NCBI GenBank assembly: GCA_963544755.1
Contig: CAUUGH010000003.1
Coordinates: 23,122 to 87,121 of the forward strand
Direction: 5' to 3'
DNA length: 64,000 nt
From: Selenomonas sp963544755
GTDB lineage: Bacteria > Bacillota > Negativicutes > Selenomonadales > Selenomonadaceae
Under the pieces are notes generated by a model. It was not told the origin of the DNA and ran no database searches. It worked only from the letters and a program-made list of their open reading frames with translations. Position 1 is the stretch's first letter, and each line of letters starts with the position of its first letter. A program made the position numbers and the translations under genes. Below are positions 1-9,278 of this stretch, in pieces.

Positions 1-1016
1 TCGGCGCAAATCCGGAGCTTGCTGCGCTCATTGATGATACCATTGGCGATGAGTGGCAAAAAAATCCTGACAAGCTCTCTCGTCTAAATAACTATGTATC
101 AGACAGAGCTTTTTTAACGAAGCTTTCCAAAATCAAGCAGCTTCGTAAAAGTGAACTATCAAACTTCATTCATGCACACGGCGGTATATTAGTCGATCCC
201 AACATGATCTTTGATATTCAGGTAAAGCGCATCCACTCGTATAAAAGACAGATCATGAATATACTGCACATCATGTATATCTATCACGAGCTAAAGACCA
301 ACAAGCAGTTTCGCATACCGCCGACAGCGCGCTTTTTCGGCGGCAAGGCAGCGCCTGGCTATTACATTGCCAAAGAAACGATTCGCCTCATTAACACCGT
401 CGCCGACAAGATAAATAATGATAAAGCTGTAAACGATATGTTAAAAGTCGTCTTTATCGAAAATTTCGGCGTTTCCATCGGTGAGATAGTCTATCCGGCA
501 GCAGACATCTCCGAACAGATCTCGACGGCATCAAAAGAAGCCTCAGGCACAGGCAATATGAAATTTATGATGAACGGTGCTTTGACACTCGGCACGCTAG
601 ACGGCGCAAACGTCGAAATAAGTCAGGCGGTCGGGCTAGAGCATTGTGAAATCTTTGGTCTTTGCGCCGAAGAAGTTTTGAATTATTACGCGACAGGCAG
701 CTATAAGGCATGGGACGAATTTAACACAAACCCTGCCGTGCGTCTGGTCGTGACGCAGTTGGTAGACGGCACTTACGGCGATTTTCATTCGCTGCGTGAC
801 TATTTGATTCAAGGAAATGATGAATTTTTCGTCTTAAAAGACTTTACTGCATATGATAAGGCACACAAGAACATGGAGCGAAAATATGAAAACCAAGCGG
901 CATGGCTAAAATCGTCGGCTATAAACATCGCAAACGCAGGTGTGTTCTCCTCTGATCGCACTATAAAAGAGTACGCAGAAGATATATGGCACGTAGAACC
1001 TGTCATAATTAAGTAA
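1..1016 (+). CDS. glgP: Glycogen/starch phosphorylase, C-terminal part (cut by window edge)
   Basis: Glycogen phosphorylase releases glucose-1-phosphate from the non-reducing ends of glycogen, using pyridoxal phosphate, in the cytoplasm. The open frame runs in from the window start (first full codon at base 3) and ends with TAA at 1014-1016, so about the last 338 residues are present. The motif EASGTGNMKFMMNGALT, followed by TLDGANVEI, contains the lysine that binds PLP in this family; KRIHSYKRQ and FFGGKAAPGYY are other family signatures. An ATG at base 204 is internal and not the gene start. glgB and glgA follow on the same strand, so this is a glycogen gene cluster; glgC/glgD are not in the window. 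Identification is firm. Confidence 0.96.
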   Translation, partial: GANPELAALIDDTIGDEWQKNPDKLSRLNNYVSDRAFLTKLSKIKQLRKSELSNFIHAHGGILVDPNMIFDIQVKRIHSYKRQIMNILHIMYIYHELKTNKQFRIPPTARFFGGKAAPGYYIAKETIRLINTVADKINNDKAVNDMLKVVFIENFGVSIGEIVYPAADISEQISTASKEASGTGNMKFMMNGALTLGTLDGANVEISQAVGLEHCEIFGLCAEEVLNYYATGSYKAWDEFNTNPAVRLVVTQLVDGTYGDFHSLRDYLIQGNDEFFVLKDFTAYDKAHKNMERKYENQAAWLKSSAINIANAGVFSSDRTIKEYAEDIWHVEPVIIK

Positions 1017-1185
1017 AGAGCCATATACGCTAACATGAAACCGATTCGCGCAAGGATGTGTGAACAAACTTTCAGGCTATATGGTCAGCCGCTTTTAAAG
1101 CGACAAGATTTATTTTTGGTGTCTGCGGCACAGGGAGGGCGTTCCCGTAGGCGATGGCAGCGTTTTTGCGCTGGGAGGAATTTTC

Positions 1186-3264
1186 GTGAACGTATCAGCT
1201 TTGAGCGAATTTGATTTATTCTTATATCACCAGGGAACTAATTACCACGCTTATAAGATGTTAGGCGCTCACTTTATAGAAGAAGGCGGCAAAAAAGGCG
1301 TGCGCTTTTGCGTCTGGGCACCTAAGGCAAAAGCTGTGAGCGTCGTTGGCGACTTTAATGCGTGGGATACGCGCACGCACACGATGAAAAAGATCGGCGA
1401 CGGTGAAATCTGGGTGACGTTCATCGAAGGGCTAAAAGAAGGCGATGTTTATAAATATGCGATCAAGCCGCCGTGGGAAGGGCCGCATATACTAAAGGCG
1501 GATCCTTATGGCTTTTATGCAGAAAAACCGCCTAATACGGCATCTCGTCTTTACGACTTAAACAAATATGAGTGGCACGATGCCCCTTGGCAAGAGCGCA
1601 AGAAAAAGAAAGCGTCGTATGCTTGCCCCATGCTGACTTATGAAGTGCATCTTGGCTCGTGGCGGCGCACGCTGGAAGGAAAATATCTTTCGTATCGAGA
1701 GCTAGCCGATCAACTCATAAGCTACGCTAAGAGGATGCACTACACGCATATTGAGCTCATGCCGCTGTTTGAACATCCCTTTGATGGCTCGTGGGGCTAT
1801 CAGGCAACGGGCTACTACGCAGTGACGAGCCGCTACGGTGAGCCGGACGATTTTCGCTACTTGGTCGATACGGCGCACCAAAACGGCATCGCCATCATCA
1901 TGGATTGGGTTCCCGGACACTTTTGTAAAGATGAGCAAGGGCTTAGGCACTTCGACGGGGGAACCCTCTACGAATCAGACAATGAGCAGCTTGCCGAAAA
2001 CTCAGAGTGGGGTACGACGAATTTTGACTACGGCAGAACAGAAGTGCAAAGCTTTCTTATCTCCAATGCCGTATTCTGGTTTGAAGAGTATCATATAGAC
2101 GGTCTTCGCATTGATGCCGTCGCTAATATGCTCTATCTAAACTACGGCAGAAAAGACGGCGAGTGGCAGCCGAACAAGTACGGCGATACGGGCAATTTAG
2201 AAGCGATGGACTTTATCAAGAAGCTAAACGAAGCTATATTTAAATTCTGCCCCGATGCCTTGATGATCGCCGAAGAATCGACCTCTTGGCCTTTGATATC
2301 TAAGCCTGTTTACATGGGCGGCATGGGCTTTAACTACAAGTGGAATATGGGTTGGATGAATGATATGCTTTCTTATATGAGCCTTGATCCCATCTATCGT
2401 AAGTGGAACCAAGACAAAGTGACATTCTCCTTCATGTATGCTTTTAGTGAAAACTTTGTGTTGCCTTTGTCACACGATGAAGTAGTGCATGGCAAATGTT
2501 CGCTCATCGGCAAGATGCCGGGTGACTACTGGCAAAAATTTGCAGGGCTTCGTTGCTTCTTTGGCTATTGGATGGCGCATCCGGGTAAAAAGCTTCTCTT
2601 TATGGGCGGCGAATTTGCTCAATTCATTGAGTGGAACTTTAACGACAGTCTTGATTGGCATCTCGTCGAAGAATACCAGATGCATAAAAAAATGCTTGAA
2701 TACTCGTGCGCTTTGAATAAATTTTACATAAAAAACCGTCCGTTTTGGGAAGTTGACTTTGATTGGAACGGCTTTTCGTGGATTGACTGCAACGACAGCG
2801 AAAATTCCATTATCACCTTCATCCGAAAAGCAGATAACTCCGACGATTTTTTGATCGTCCTTTGTAATTTCACGCCGCAAGTACGTCAAAACTATCGCAT
2901 CGGCGTACCTCACAAGGGGTGCTACATTGAGGTATTTAACAGCGACAACAAAGATTTCGGCGGCTCCGGCGTAGAAAATGCAGGCGATCTTCATAGTGAA
3001 GATTATAGCTGGCACGGCGTTGAACAATCCCTTGTTCTTACTGTGCCGCCGTTAGCAACTATATATTTGCGTCTTAAAAACACAATGCCTTTTGTTCGCT
3101 GCCTAACGGCTTTTGACGAAGAAGATGTATTATTTATCGAAGGGGCAACAAAAAAGGCTAAAGACGTCGCAAAAAAGCCGGCAGCAAAGCTCTCTGCCCT
3201 AGAAAAGAGCAGCCCAAAAGATCTGGAAATGAGTCGTATGAAAGAAACGGCTTGCGTACAATAA
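1186..3264 (+). CDS. glgB: 1,4-alpha-glucan branching enzyme (GH13 with CBM48)
   Basis: Branching enzyme cuts alpha-1,4 chains and rejoins them as alpha-1,6 branches in glycogen. The 692-residue protein has an N-terminal CBM48-like domain (FCVWAPKAKAVSVVGDFN) and a GH13 barrel with the four conserved regions: DWVPGHF, GLRIDAVANML (nucleophile Asp310), AEEST (acid/base Glu363) and LSHDEVVHGK. The GTG start at 1186 is preceded by GGGAGGAA at 1173-1180, about 5 bases away. The last 50 or so residues (rich in Lys, Ala and Glu) extend past the usual C-terminal beta domain and match nothing I recognise. A 169-base gap separates it from glgP; it contains short hairpins but no clear promoter. Confidence 0.97.
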   Translation: MNVSALSEFDLFLYHQGTNYHAYKMLGAHFIEEGGKKGVRFCVWAPKAKAVSVVGDFNAWDTRTHTMKKIGDGEIWVTFIEGLKEGDVYKYAIKPPWEGPHILKADPYGFYAEKPPNTASRLYDLNKYEWHDAPWQERKKKKASYACPMLTYEVHLGSWRRTLEGKYLSYRELADQLISYAKRMHYTHIELMPLFEHPFDGSWGYQATGYYAVTSRYGEPDDFRYLVDTAHQNGIAIIMDWVPGHFCKDEQGLRHFDGGTLYESDNEQLAENSEWGTTNFDYGRTEVQSFLISNAVFWFEEYHIDGLRIDAVANMLYLNYGRKDGEWQPNKYGDTGNLEAMDFIKKLNEAIFKFCPDALMIAEESTSWPLISKPVYMGGMGFNYKWNMGWMNDMLSYMSLDPIYRKWNQDKVTFSFMYAFSENFVLPLSHDEVVHGKCSLIGKMPGDYWQKFAGLRCFFGYWMAHPGKKLLFMGGEFAQFIEWNFNDSLDWHLVEEYQMHKKMLEYSCALNKFYIKNRPFWEVDFDWNGFSWIDCNDSENSIITFIRKADNSDDFLIVLCNFTPQVRQNYRIGVPHKGCYIEVFNSDNKDFGGSGVENAGDLHSEDYSWHGVEQSLVLTVPPLATIYLRLKNTMPFVRCLTAFDEEDVLFIEGATKKAKDVAKKPAAKLSALEKSSPKDLEMSRMKETACVQ

Positions 3265-3322
3265 ATGTGTTGTGTTGCGGCAGAGCTTGTCGTTGCCGCA
3301 GCATAAAAAGGGGGTTTATATT

Positions 3323-4762
3323 ATGAAGGTGCTTTATGTTGCCGCCGAGGCTGTGCCTTTTGCTAAGACTGGCGGCTTGGCAGATGTTGCAGGCTCGCTT
3401 CCTAAAGAGCTTGTAAAAGAAGGGGTAGATATTCGCGTCGTTATGCCAAAATTCGGCAAGATCGCGGCAAAATACGTTAATCAGATGGATCACCTCTACG
3501 ATGGTATGCTAAAAGTTTCTTGGCGCGATAAATTCGTCGGCGTCGATCGCCTTATTCAAGATGGCGTAACGTATTACTTTATCGACAATAAAGAATATTT
3601 CAATCGCGAAGGCTTCTACGGCTACTATGACGATGCAGAACGCTTCTCCTTTTTCTCTCGCGCCGTTCTTGATCTTTTAGATGCGATGCGATTTTGGCCA
3701 GATGTTATTCATGCAAACGACTGGCACGCAGGGCTTGTCCCCGTGCTTTTGAAGCTTGAGCATAGGGGCGATGTGCGTTATAAGAAAATCCGCACGCTCT
3801 ATACGATTCATAATTTAAAATATCAAGGTGTATTTCCTAAAAGCATCATGACAGATGTTTTAGGGCTTGACTGGCAATATTTTATGAACGGCGATTTAGA
3901 ATTTTACGATGCTGTAAACTTCATGAAAGGCGGACTTATCTACGCAGACTACATCTCGACCGTATCACACACCTACGCTAAAGAGATCCAATACGAATAC
4001 TTCGGCGAGAAGCTAGATGGTCTTTTAAGAAAAAGAAACGCCGATCTCTATGGCATCGTCAACGGTATTGACTACGATGTATATAACCCCGCGACAGATA
4101 AAGACATCTACGAAACCTTTGATATAAACTCCATCGATCGAAAACTTGACAACAAAGTCTCCTTGCAGCGTCAATTAGGGTTGCCTGAAAACCGTCAAGT
4201 TCCCATCATCGCGCTAGTATCGCGTCTTGTGCCGCCTAAGGGTCTTGATCTGATTGTGCGCGTCATGGATGAAATATTACAGCACGAGGACATCCAATTC
4301 GTCGTCTTAGGTACAGGCGATAAGAGCTATGAAGATTGGTTCAAAGGTCTTGCATGGCGTTTTCCGCGCAAAGTTTCGGCAAACATTCGCTTTTCTAACG
4401 AGCTTGCCCAACGCATCTACGCCGGTGCGACCTTATTTCTCATGCCGTCAAATTACGAGCCTTGCGGCATAGGTCAGCTTATTGCCATGCGCTACGGTAC
4501 GATCCCCATCGTGCGCGAAACGGGAGGACTTAAAGACACCGTTACACAATACAGCAACAAGACAGGAAAAGGCACAGGCTATCTTTTCTGCAACTATAAC
4601 GCACATGAAATGATGTACGCTATAAAAAGGGCGCTGCGCGAATGCAGCAGCATCGTGGAAATTTGGCCAAAGATCGTCAAAAATGCCATGCAGGCAGATT
4701 TTAGTTGGAAAAAGTCGGCAGGAGAATACAAGACACTCTACAAAAAACTGTTGGCGAAATAA
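3323..4762 (+). CDS. glgA: Glycogen synthase (ADP-glucose, GT5)
   Basis: Glycogen synthase transfers glucose from ADP-glucose to the growing alpha-1,4 chain. The 479-residue product starts MKVLYVAAEAVPFAKTGGLADV; KTGGLAD is the ADP-glucose binding motif of GT5 enzymes. The C-terminal GT-B lobe contains MPSNYEPCGIGQL, the conserved sugar-nucleotide binding region. I chose the ATG at 3323 because homologues begin at this MKVLYVA-type sequence and because it follows an AAAAAGGGGG stretch at 3305-3314; an in-frame ATG at 3272 would add 17 unrelated residues. It lies 58 bases downstream of glgB and is followed by a hairpin repeat. Confidence 0.97.
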   Translation: MKVLYVAAEAVPFAKTGGLADVAGSLPKELVKEGVDIRVVMPKFGKIAAKYVNQMDHLYDGMLKVSWRDKFVGVDRLIQDGVTYYFIDNKEYFNREGFYGYYDDAERFSFFSRAVLDLLDAMRFWPDVIHANDWHAGLVPVLLKLEHRGDVRYKKIRTLYTIHNLKYQGVFPKSIMTDVLGLDWQYFMNGDLEFYDAVNFMKGGLIYADYISTVSHTYAKEIQYEYFGEKLDGLLRKRNADLYGIVNGIDYDVYNPATDKDIYETFDINSIDRKLDNKVSLQRQLGLPENRQVPIIALVSRLVPPKGLDLIVRVMDEILQHEDIQFVVLGTGDKSYEDWFKGLAWRFPRKVSANIRFSNELAQRIYAGATLFLMPSNYEPCGIGQLIAMRYGTIPIVRETGGLKDTVTQYSNKTGKGTGYLFCNYNAHEMMYAIKRALRECSSIVEIWPKIVKNAMQADFSWKKSAGEYKTLYKKLLAK

Positions 4763-4766
4763 GTTT

Positions 4767-4851
4767 TTAAGGAAGCACTGATAAAATGAAGTCGCCCAGA
4801 TTTGCGCCGATGCGCTGTTATAGGTGGCTGTATTTATCAGTGCTTTCTTAA
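4767..4851. repeat. Dispersed inverted repeat, copy A (85 bp)
   Basis: The arms TTAAGGAAGCACTGATAAA (4767-4785) and TTTATCAGTGCTTTCTTAA (4833-4851) are reverse complements over 19 bases with one mismatch. The interior holds a sequence beginning ATGAAGTCGC that recurs in other copies. It starts 4 bases after the glgA stop codon, so the RNA could fold and act as a terminator or 3' end stabiliser. Related copies lie at 11031, 12641, 15501, 25241, 34999 and 57194. Confidence 0.85.
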
Positions 4852-5007
4852 CTTTATGTGAAAAAACAACGAAATATAAGAGAGAAGATCCGTGCATACA
4901 AGAAGCATATAAATTTTGACATTACCGTAAATATACGAAAGATGCAGTGTATCAAGGCGGCAAAGCTCTGTATATTTGTGTTTTTCAAAAAAATAGGAGG
5001 CGATAGT

Positions 5008-8000
5008 ATGGCGCAGCGAGAAGCAGAGCATAATTCGCAGGATGTATTTTATCGCTCGCCCGTAGGGTCTGCTGAAGCATCATCCTCCGTGCAGCTTGGT
5101 ATTCGCATCAAGACCAAAGATGAAGTATCGAAAGTTCTCCTGCGGCTTTGGCGAGAAGGTACAGGCGAAAAACTCATCGAGCTTACGGCAAAAACTTCCG
5201 AAAGCGCAGAAGATCGCTTTTACACCGCACGCATTGACTTGCCGCCTGTCGGCTGTCTGCTTTGGTACTACTTCATCGTTGCCACTACTTCCGGCACATG
5301 GTACTACGGCAACAACAGCGAACATCTAGGCGGCATAGGCAGCATTTACGACAATACGCCGCCATCATTTCAGATAACAGTATTCAACAAAGGAGCAAAA
5401 ACGCCGGATTGGGCAAAGCACGCGGTCATGTATCAAATCTTTCCGGATCGTTTCTGGCGTGAAGGGACGCAAATCATTGAAAAAAAAGGTGGCGTTTTGC
5501 ACACTTATTGGGGCGATCAGCCATGCTATTATAAAGACGTCGATACCAAAGAAATCATACAATACGATTTTTTTGGCGGCAATATCAAAGGTCTTTTAAA
5601 AAAACTTGCCTATTTAAAAGAGCTTGGCATCTCCGTTATCTATCTTAATCCTGTTTTTGAATCGCCTAGCAACCATCATTACGATACGGGCGATTATCAT
5701 AAGATTGATCCTCTTTTTGGTACAAATGAAGAATTTCAAGAACTGGTAGAAAAGGCAAAAGAGCGAGGTATTCGCATAATCTTAGACGGTGTTTTCAGTC
5801 ACACGGGCAGCGATAGCATATACTTTAACCGCGAAGGCAACTACGAAAGCGTCGGCGCATTTCAGTCGCAGGATTCGCCCTATTACAGTTGGTATCAGTT
5901 TCACAAATACCCCTACGAATATGACAGTTGGTGGGGCTTTTCTACGCTGCCGAACGTGACGGAAACAACGCCCTCTTATATGGATTTCGTGATTAAAAGT
6001 GAAAATAGCGTCTTGCATCACTGGACAAAGATGGGCATTGGCGGTTGGCGCCTTGATGTCGTCGATGAACTTCCGGCAAAATTTACACAAGCATTTTATA
6101 AAGAGCTGAAAAAAATCAATCCCGAAGCACTTCTCATCGGTGAAGTTTGGGAAGATGCCTCAAATAAAACAAGCTACGGCGTACCGCGTGAGTATCTTTG
6201 CGGGCAAGAAATTGATGCGGCGATGAACTATCCGTTTCGTAAGACGGTCTTAGATTTTTTACTTAATGCTATCGACGGGCGACAAGCCATGCGTCTTTTA
6301 GAAAGTTTACGGGAAAATTACCCTAAGGAAAATTTTTATGTGATGATGAACCTCATCGGCAGTCACGATGTCGAACGCGCCATCACACTTTTAGGTGAAG
6401 CACCGTTTTATGACGGTATGCCGGCGATCCATCAATCGCGCTTCAAACTAGATGCCGAGCACTATAAATTAGGTATCTTGCGTTTGCAGCTTGCAGCACT
6501 TTGGCAAATGACTTACCCAGGTATGCCGTGTATCTACTATGGCGATGAGATCGGTATGCAGGGCTTTCGCGATCCGTATAACCGCAGCCCTTACGATTGG
6601 CAAAATCCAGATAAATCACTTCGTGAATGGTACAAAAAGCTTATTCATTTGCGAAATAAGCACCAAGCGCTGCGAACGGGCGATTTGCTGCCGCTTTTTG
6701 GCGAAGGAAATGTCATCGCCTATGCTCGTACGATCCGAAATGGCAGGGACGAATTTGCAAAAGCGGCGAAAAACGAAGCTTTTGTTATCATCATTAACCG
6801 CAGCAGCACAAAAGAAGAAAAAATCAAGCTGAAAGTAAGCGACTTTGCACAAGGTAGGCTGCAAAATGCACTGATGCCGGAAGAAATCGTAGAAATTCAG
6901 CGCGGTATTTTGACCATAAAACTTGCACCGCTTACGGCGCGTATTTATGAAGCCGTGCAAGAAGAATGTCGCTTTGAGCGTAAGGCGGGCATCTTGCTGC
7001 ATCCGACCTCGCTGCCCTCGCCGTACGGTATCGGCGATCTAGGCGCAGGAGCGTACGCTTTCGTAGATTTTCTTGCCGCCGCCGGGCAAAGGATCTGGCA
7101 GGTGCTGCCGCTTTGCCCTGTGAGTGATTTTGGCTGTTCGCCCTACCAATCGCCGGCGGCTTTTGCCGCAAATCCCATGCTCATCTCGCTTGATATGCTC
7201 ATTGATGATGGGCTGCTGTCGGTGCGCGATGTCAAGATTGGCGCAGACAGCGCGACTGCGTTTATTGACTTTGTGCGTGCATGGGCGTTTAAGAAAAAGC
7301 ACTTAGAGCGCGCTTGGAAAACCTTCCAAAAGCAGGGATTGTCTGTAGATTTTCAAGACTTTTGCACGAAAGAAGCTGCATGGCTTGATGATTATGCTCT
7401 TTTTGCCGCCCTTAAAATCGAAACGCAAGCCACCTCGTGGTTTTTGTGGCAAAAGCCGCTAAAAGAACGCCAAAGTGACGCTCTTAGTAAAGCGCGAGAA
7501 AGGCTAGCTGATGAGATCGGCTGCCAAAAATTTTGGCAGTACCTCTTTGATAAACAATGGCGACATTTGCACGAATATGCACACAAAAAAGGCATCAGCA
7601 TCATGGGCGATATGCCCATCTTCGTTTCACATGACAGCGTAGATGTATGGGCAAACCAAGACTTTTTTGCCCTTCATGCCGACGGCACGGCAAAGACGGT
7701 GACAGGTGTGCCGCCTGACTACTTTAGTGCTACAGGTCAGCTCTGGGGCAACCCTCAGTACAACTGGGCAGCGATGAAAAAAGACGGTTACAGTTGGTGG
7801 AAAAGACGCTTCCAAAAGCTAAGTGAACTCGTTGATATTGTGCGTATCGATCATTTTCGCGGCTTTGAATCCTATTGGGAAATAGATGGCAAAGCAAAGA
7901 CGGCAATCAACGGCTGTTGGCGAAAAGGTCCCGGCAAGCCATTTTTTGAAAGCATGGAACAAGCAGTAAAAAATCTTAGCATCGTTGCCGAAGACCTTGG

Positions 8001-8454
8001 TATCATCACCGATAAAGTCGAAAAGCTGCGCGATGATTGCGGCTATCCCGGCATGAAAGTTTTGCACTTTTGCTTAGGAAAAGATCTGCGCCGCGTCGGG
8101 CTGGTCGTGCCGGAAAACTCTGTTGTCTACACAGGTACGCACGACAACAATACAACAGTCGGTTGGTTCACGCAAGATCTAGATGCACAAGCCCAAGCGG
8201 CAGTAGCGGAATTTTTAAACGCGCGCATAGATAGACCAAAGGAGATCTGTGAAAAACTCATCGAATTTGCCTACGCCTCGAATGCACGGCTTGTCATCGT
8301 GCCGATGCAAGATGTACGCGCCCTTGACAGCCGCAGCCGCATGAACGTACCCGGCACAGTCGGCATTAACTGGCGTTGGCGTCTAAAAGATCTCGCACAT
8401 ACCGCAGAAGATGCAAAGCGTCTAAAAAAACTGGCAGAAAAATATAAAAGATGA
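5008..8454 (+). CDS. Bifunctional alpha-amylase (GH13) / 4-alpha-glucanotransferase (GH77) fusion
   Basis: This 1148-residue protein joins two enzymes of glycogen and maltodextrin breakdown. Residues about 1-125 form a beta-rich N-terminal domain. Residues about 130-650 are a GH13 barrel of the neopullulanase/cyclomaltodextrinase type (AVMYQIFPDRFW, DGVFSHTGSD, GGWRLDVVDELP with the nucleophile Asp, IGEVWEDA with the acid/base Glu, IGSHDVERA). Residues about 655-1148 are a complete MalQ (GILLHPTSLPSPYGIGDLG, IVRIDHFRGFESYW, VAEDLGIITDKVEKLRD, YTGTHDNNTTVGW). The ATG at 5008 follows AGGAGG at 4995-5000; an upstream in-frame GTG at 4858 lies within 10 bases of repeat A and lacks a ribosome site. 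The fusion would couple hydrolysis of branched or cyclic dextrins to disproportionation. Both active sites look complete. Confidence 0.93.
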   Translation: MAQREAEHNSQDVFYRSPVGSAEASSSVQLGIRIKTKDEVSKVLLRLWREGTGEKLIELTAKTSESAEDRFYTARIDLPPVGCLLWYYFIVATTSGTWYYGNNSEHLGGIGSIYDNTPPSFQITVFNKGAKTPDWAKHAVMYQIFPDRFWREGTQIIEKKGGVLHTYWGDQPCYYKDVDTKEIIQYDFFGGNIKGLLKKLAYLKELGISVIYLNPVFESPSNHHYDTGDYHKIDPLFGTNEEFQELVEKAKERGIRIILDGVFSHTGSDSIYFNREGNYESVGAFQSQDSPYYSWYQFHKYPYEYDSWWGFSTLPNVTETTPSYMDFVIKSENSVLHHWTKMGIGGWRLDVVDELPAKFTQAFYKELKKINPEALLIGEVWEDASNKTSYGVPREYLCGQEIDAAMNYPFRKTVLDFLLNAIDGRQAMRLLESLRENYPKENFYVMMNLIGSHDVERAITLLGEAPFYDGMPAIHQSRFKLDAEHYKLGILRLQLAALWQMTYPGMPCIYYGDEIGMQGFRDPYNRSPYDWQNPDKSLREWYKKLIHLRNKHQALRTGDLLPLFGEGNVIAYARTIRNGRDEFAKAAKNEAFVIIINRSSTKEEKIKLKVSDFAQGRLQNALMPEEIVEIQRGILTIKLAPLTARIYEAVQEECRFERKAGILLHPTSLPSPYGIGDLGAGAYAFVDFLAAAGQRIWQVLPLCPVSDFGCSPYQSPAAFAANPMLISLDMLIDDGLLSVRDVKIGADSATAFIDFVRAWAFKKKHLERAWKTFQKQGLSVDFQDFCTKEAAWLDDYALFAALKIETQATSWFLWQKPLKERQSDALSKARERLADEIGCQKFWQYLFDKQWRHLHEYAHKKGISIMGDMPIFVSHDSVDVWANQDFFALHADGTAKTVTGVPPDYFSATGQLWGNPQYNWAAMKKDGYSWWKRRFQKLSELVDIVRIDHFRGFESYWEIDGKAKTAINGCWRKGPGKPFFESMEQAVKNLSIVAEDLGIITDKVEKLRDDCGYPGMKVLHFCLGKDLRRVGLVVPENSVVYTGTHDNNTTVGWFTQDLDAQAQAAVAEFLNARIDRPKEICEKLIEFAYASNARLVIVPMQDVRALDSRSRMNVPGTVGINWRWRLKDLAHTAEDAKRLKKLAEKYKR

Positions 8455-8557
8455 CCGTATTGCCGCTTTTACTACCCTGCCTGTAAACAGTTGGCGGCGC
8501 ATTAGTGCTAACTTCAGGAAATAAAATATTTCAAAAAAAGCAAAGGAGAATGATAAA

Positions 8558-9262
8558 ATGTCTGAAACAGATTATCTCTATGTGGTAAAAAAAACCTGCC
8601 CGATTTGCAGCGAGCAAACACGCGCCACAAAAGTGCGTTCGCGTCTAATCACAGAAACAGTCGATAACGACTTTTGCACACGTTACAAAGACATCAATCC
8701 CTACTACTACCGCATATGGGTCTGCGAACACTGCGGCTATGCCGAAGATGAACGTCATTTTTTACACGGCGTTTCACCAAGAGAAAAAAAAGAGCTGGAA
8801 AACTTCCTTGCCGAAAATCCGACAACCGTCGAATTTAGTGAGCAGCGCACACGCGATGATGCCATCCATGCTCTAGAACTTGCCATTTCCTATTCTAAAT
8901 TTACCAAAGACACCCTAGCCCATAAAGCAGGGCTAAATCTTACGCTTGCATGGCTTTATCGTGAAGCCGGCGATAAAAAAAGCGAAAACGAATTTTTAGC
9001 AGAAGCAGGAAAATTATATACTGAATCGCACTCACGGGAAATGTTTCCGCAAGGGCAAATGACAGAAGCCGACTGCATCTATCTAATCGGCGCCATTTAC
9101 TTTCGCCTGGGCGATTATGATACGGCATCAAGGTATCTTTCTATGCTAATACATAACAAAGAACTTGACGCTAAAGAACGTGTGACAGTTGATCGCGCTA
9201 AAGATCTTTGGACAGATATGCGCGAAAAAATGAAGGAAAATCGCACTGATGCCGAAAAGTAA
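8558..9262 (+). CDS. DUF2225 family protein (zinc-ribbon plus helical repeats)
   Basis: The function is unknown. The 234-residue protein has an N-terminal CPIC motif (residues 14-17) and a second pair in CEHCGYAEDE, which together look like a zinc ribbon, followed by a mainly helical TPR-like half (LELAISYSKF, NLTLAWLYREAGD, YLIGAIYFRLGDYDTASRYLS). This arrangement is typical of DUF2225, common in Firmicutes. A good ribosome site, AAAGGAG, lies at 8541-8547. The next gene starts within about 20 bases, so the two are probably co-transcribed. No catalytic residue can be named. Confidence 0.85.
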   Translation: MSETDYLYVVKKTCPICSEQTRATKVRSRLITETVDNDFCTRYKDINPYYYRIWVCEHCGYAEDERHFLHGVSPREKKELENFLAENPTTVEFSEQRTRDDAIHALELAISYSKFTKDTLAHKAGLNLTLAWLYREAGDKKSENEFLAEAGKLYTESHSREMFPQGQMTEADCIYLIGAIYFRLGDYDTASRYLSMLIHNKELDAKERVTVDRAKDLWTDMREKMKENRTDAEK

Positions 9263-9278
9263 TCCAAGGAGAGTCAAG

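Noticed and set aside
2470..3027. A 185-residue open frame on the minus strand inside glgB
   Set aside because: It lies entirely opposite a well-supported GH13 gene, has no family resemblance and no ribosome site. It is a shadow of codon bias.
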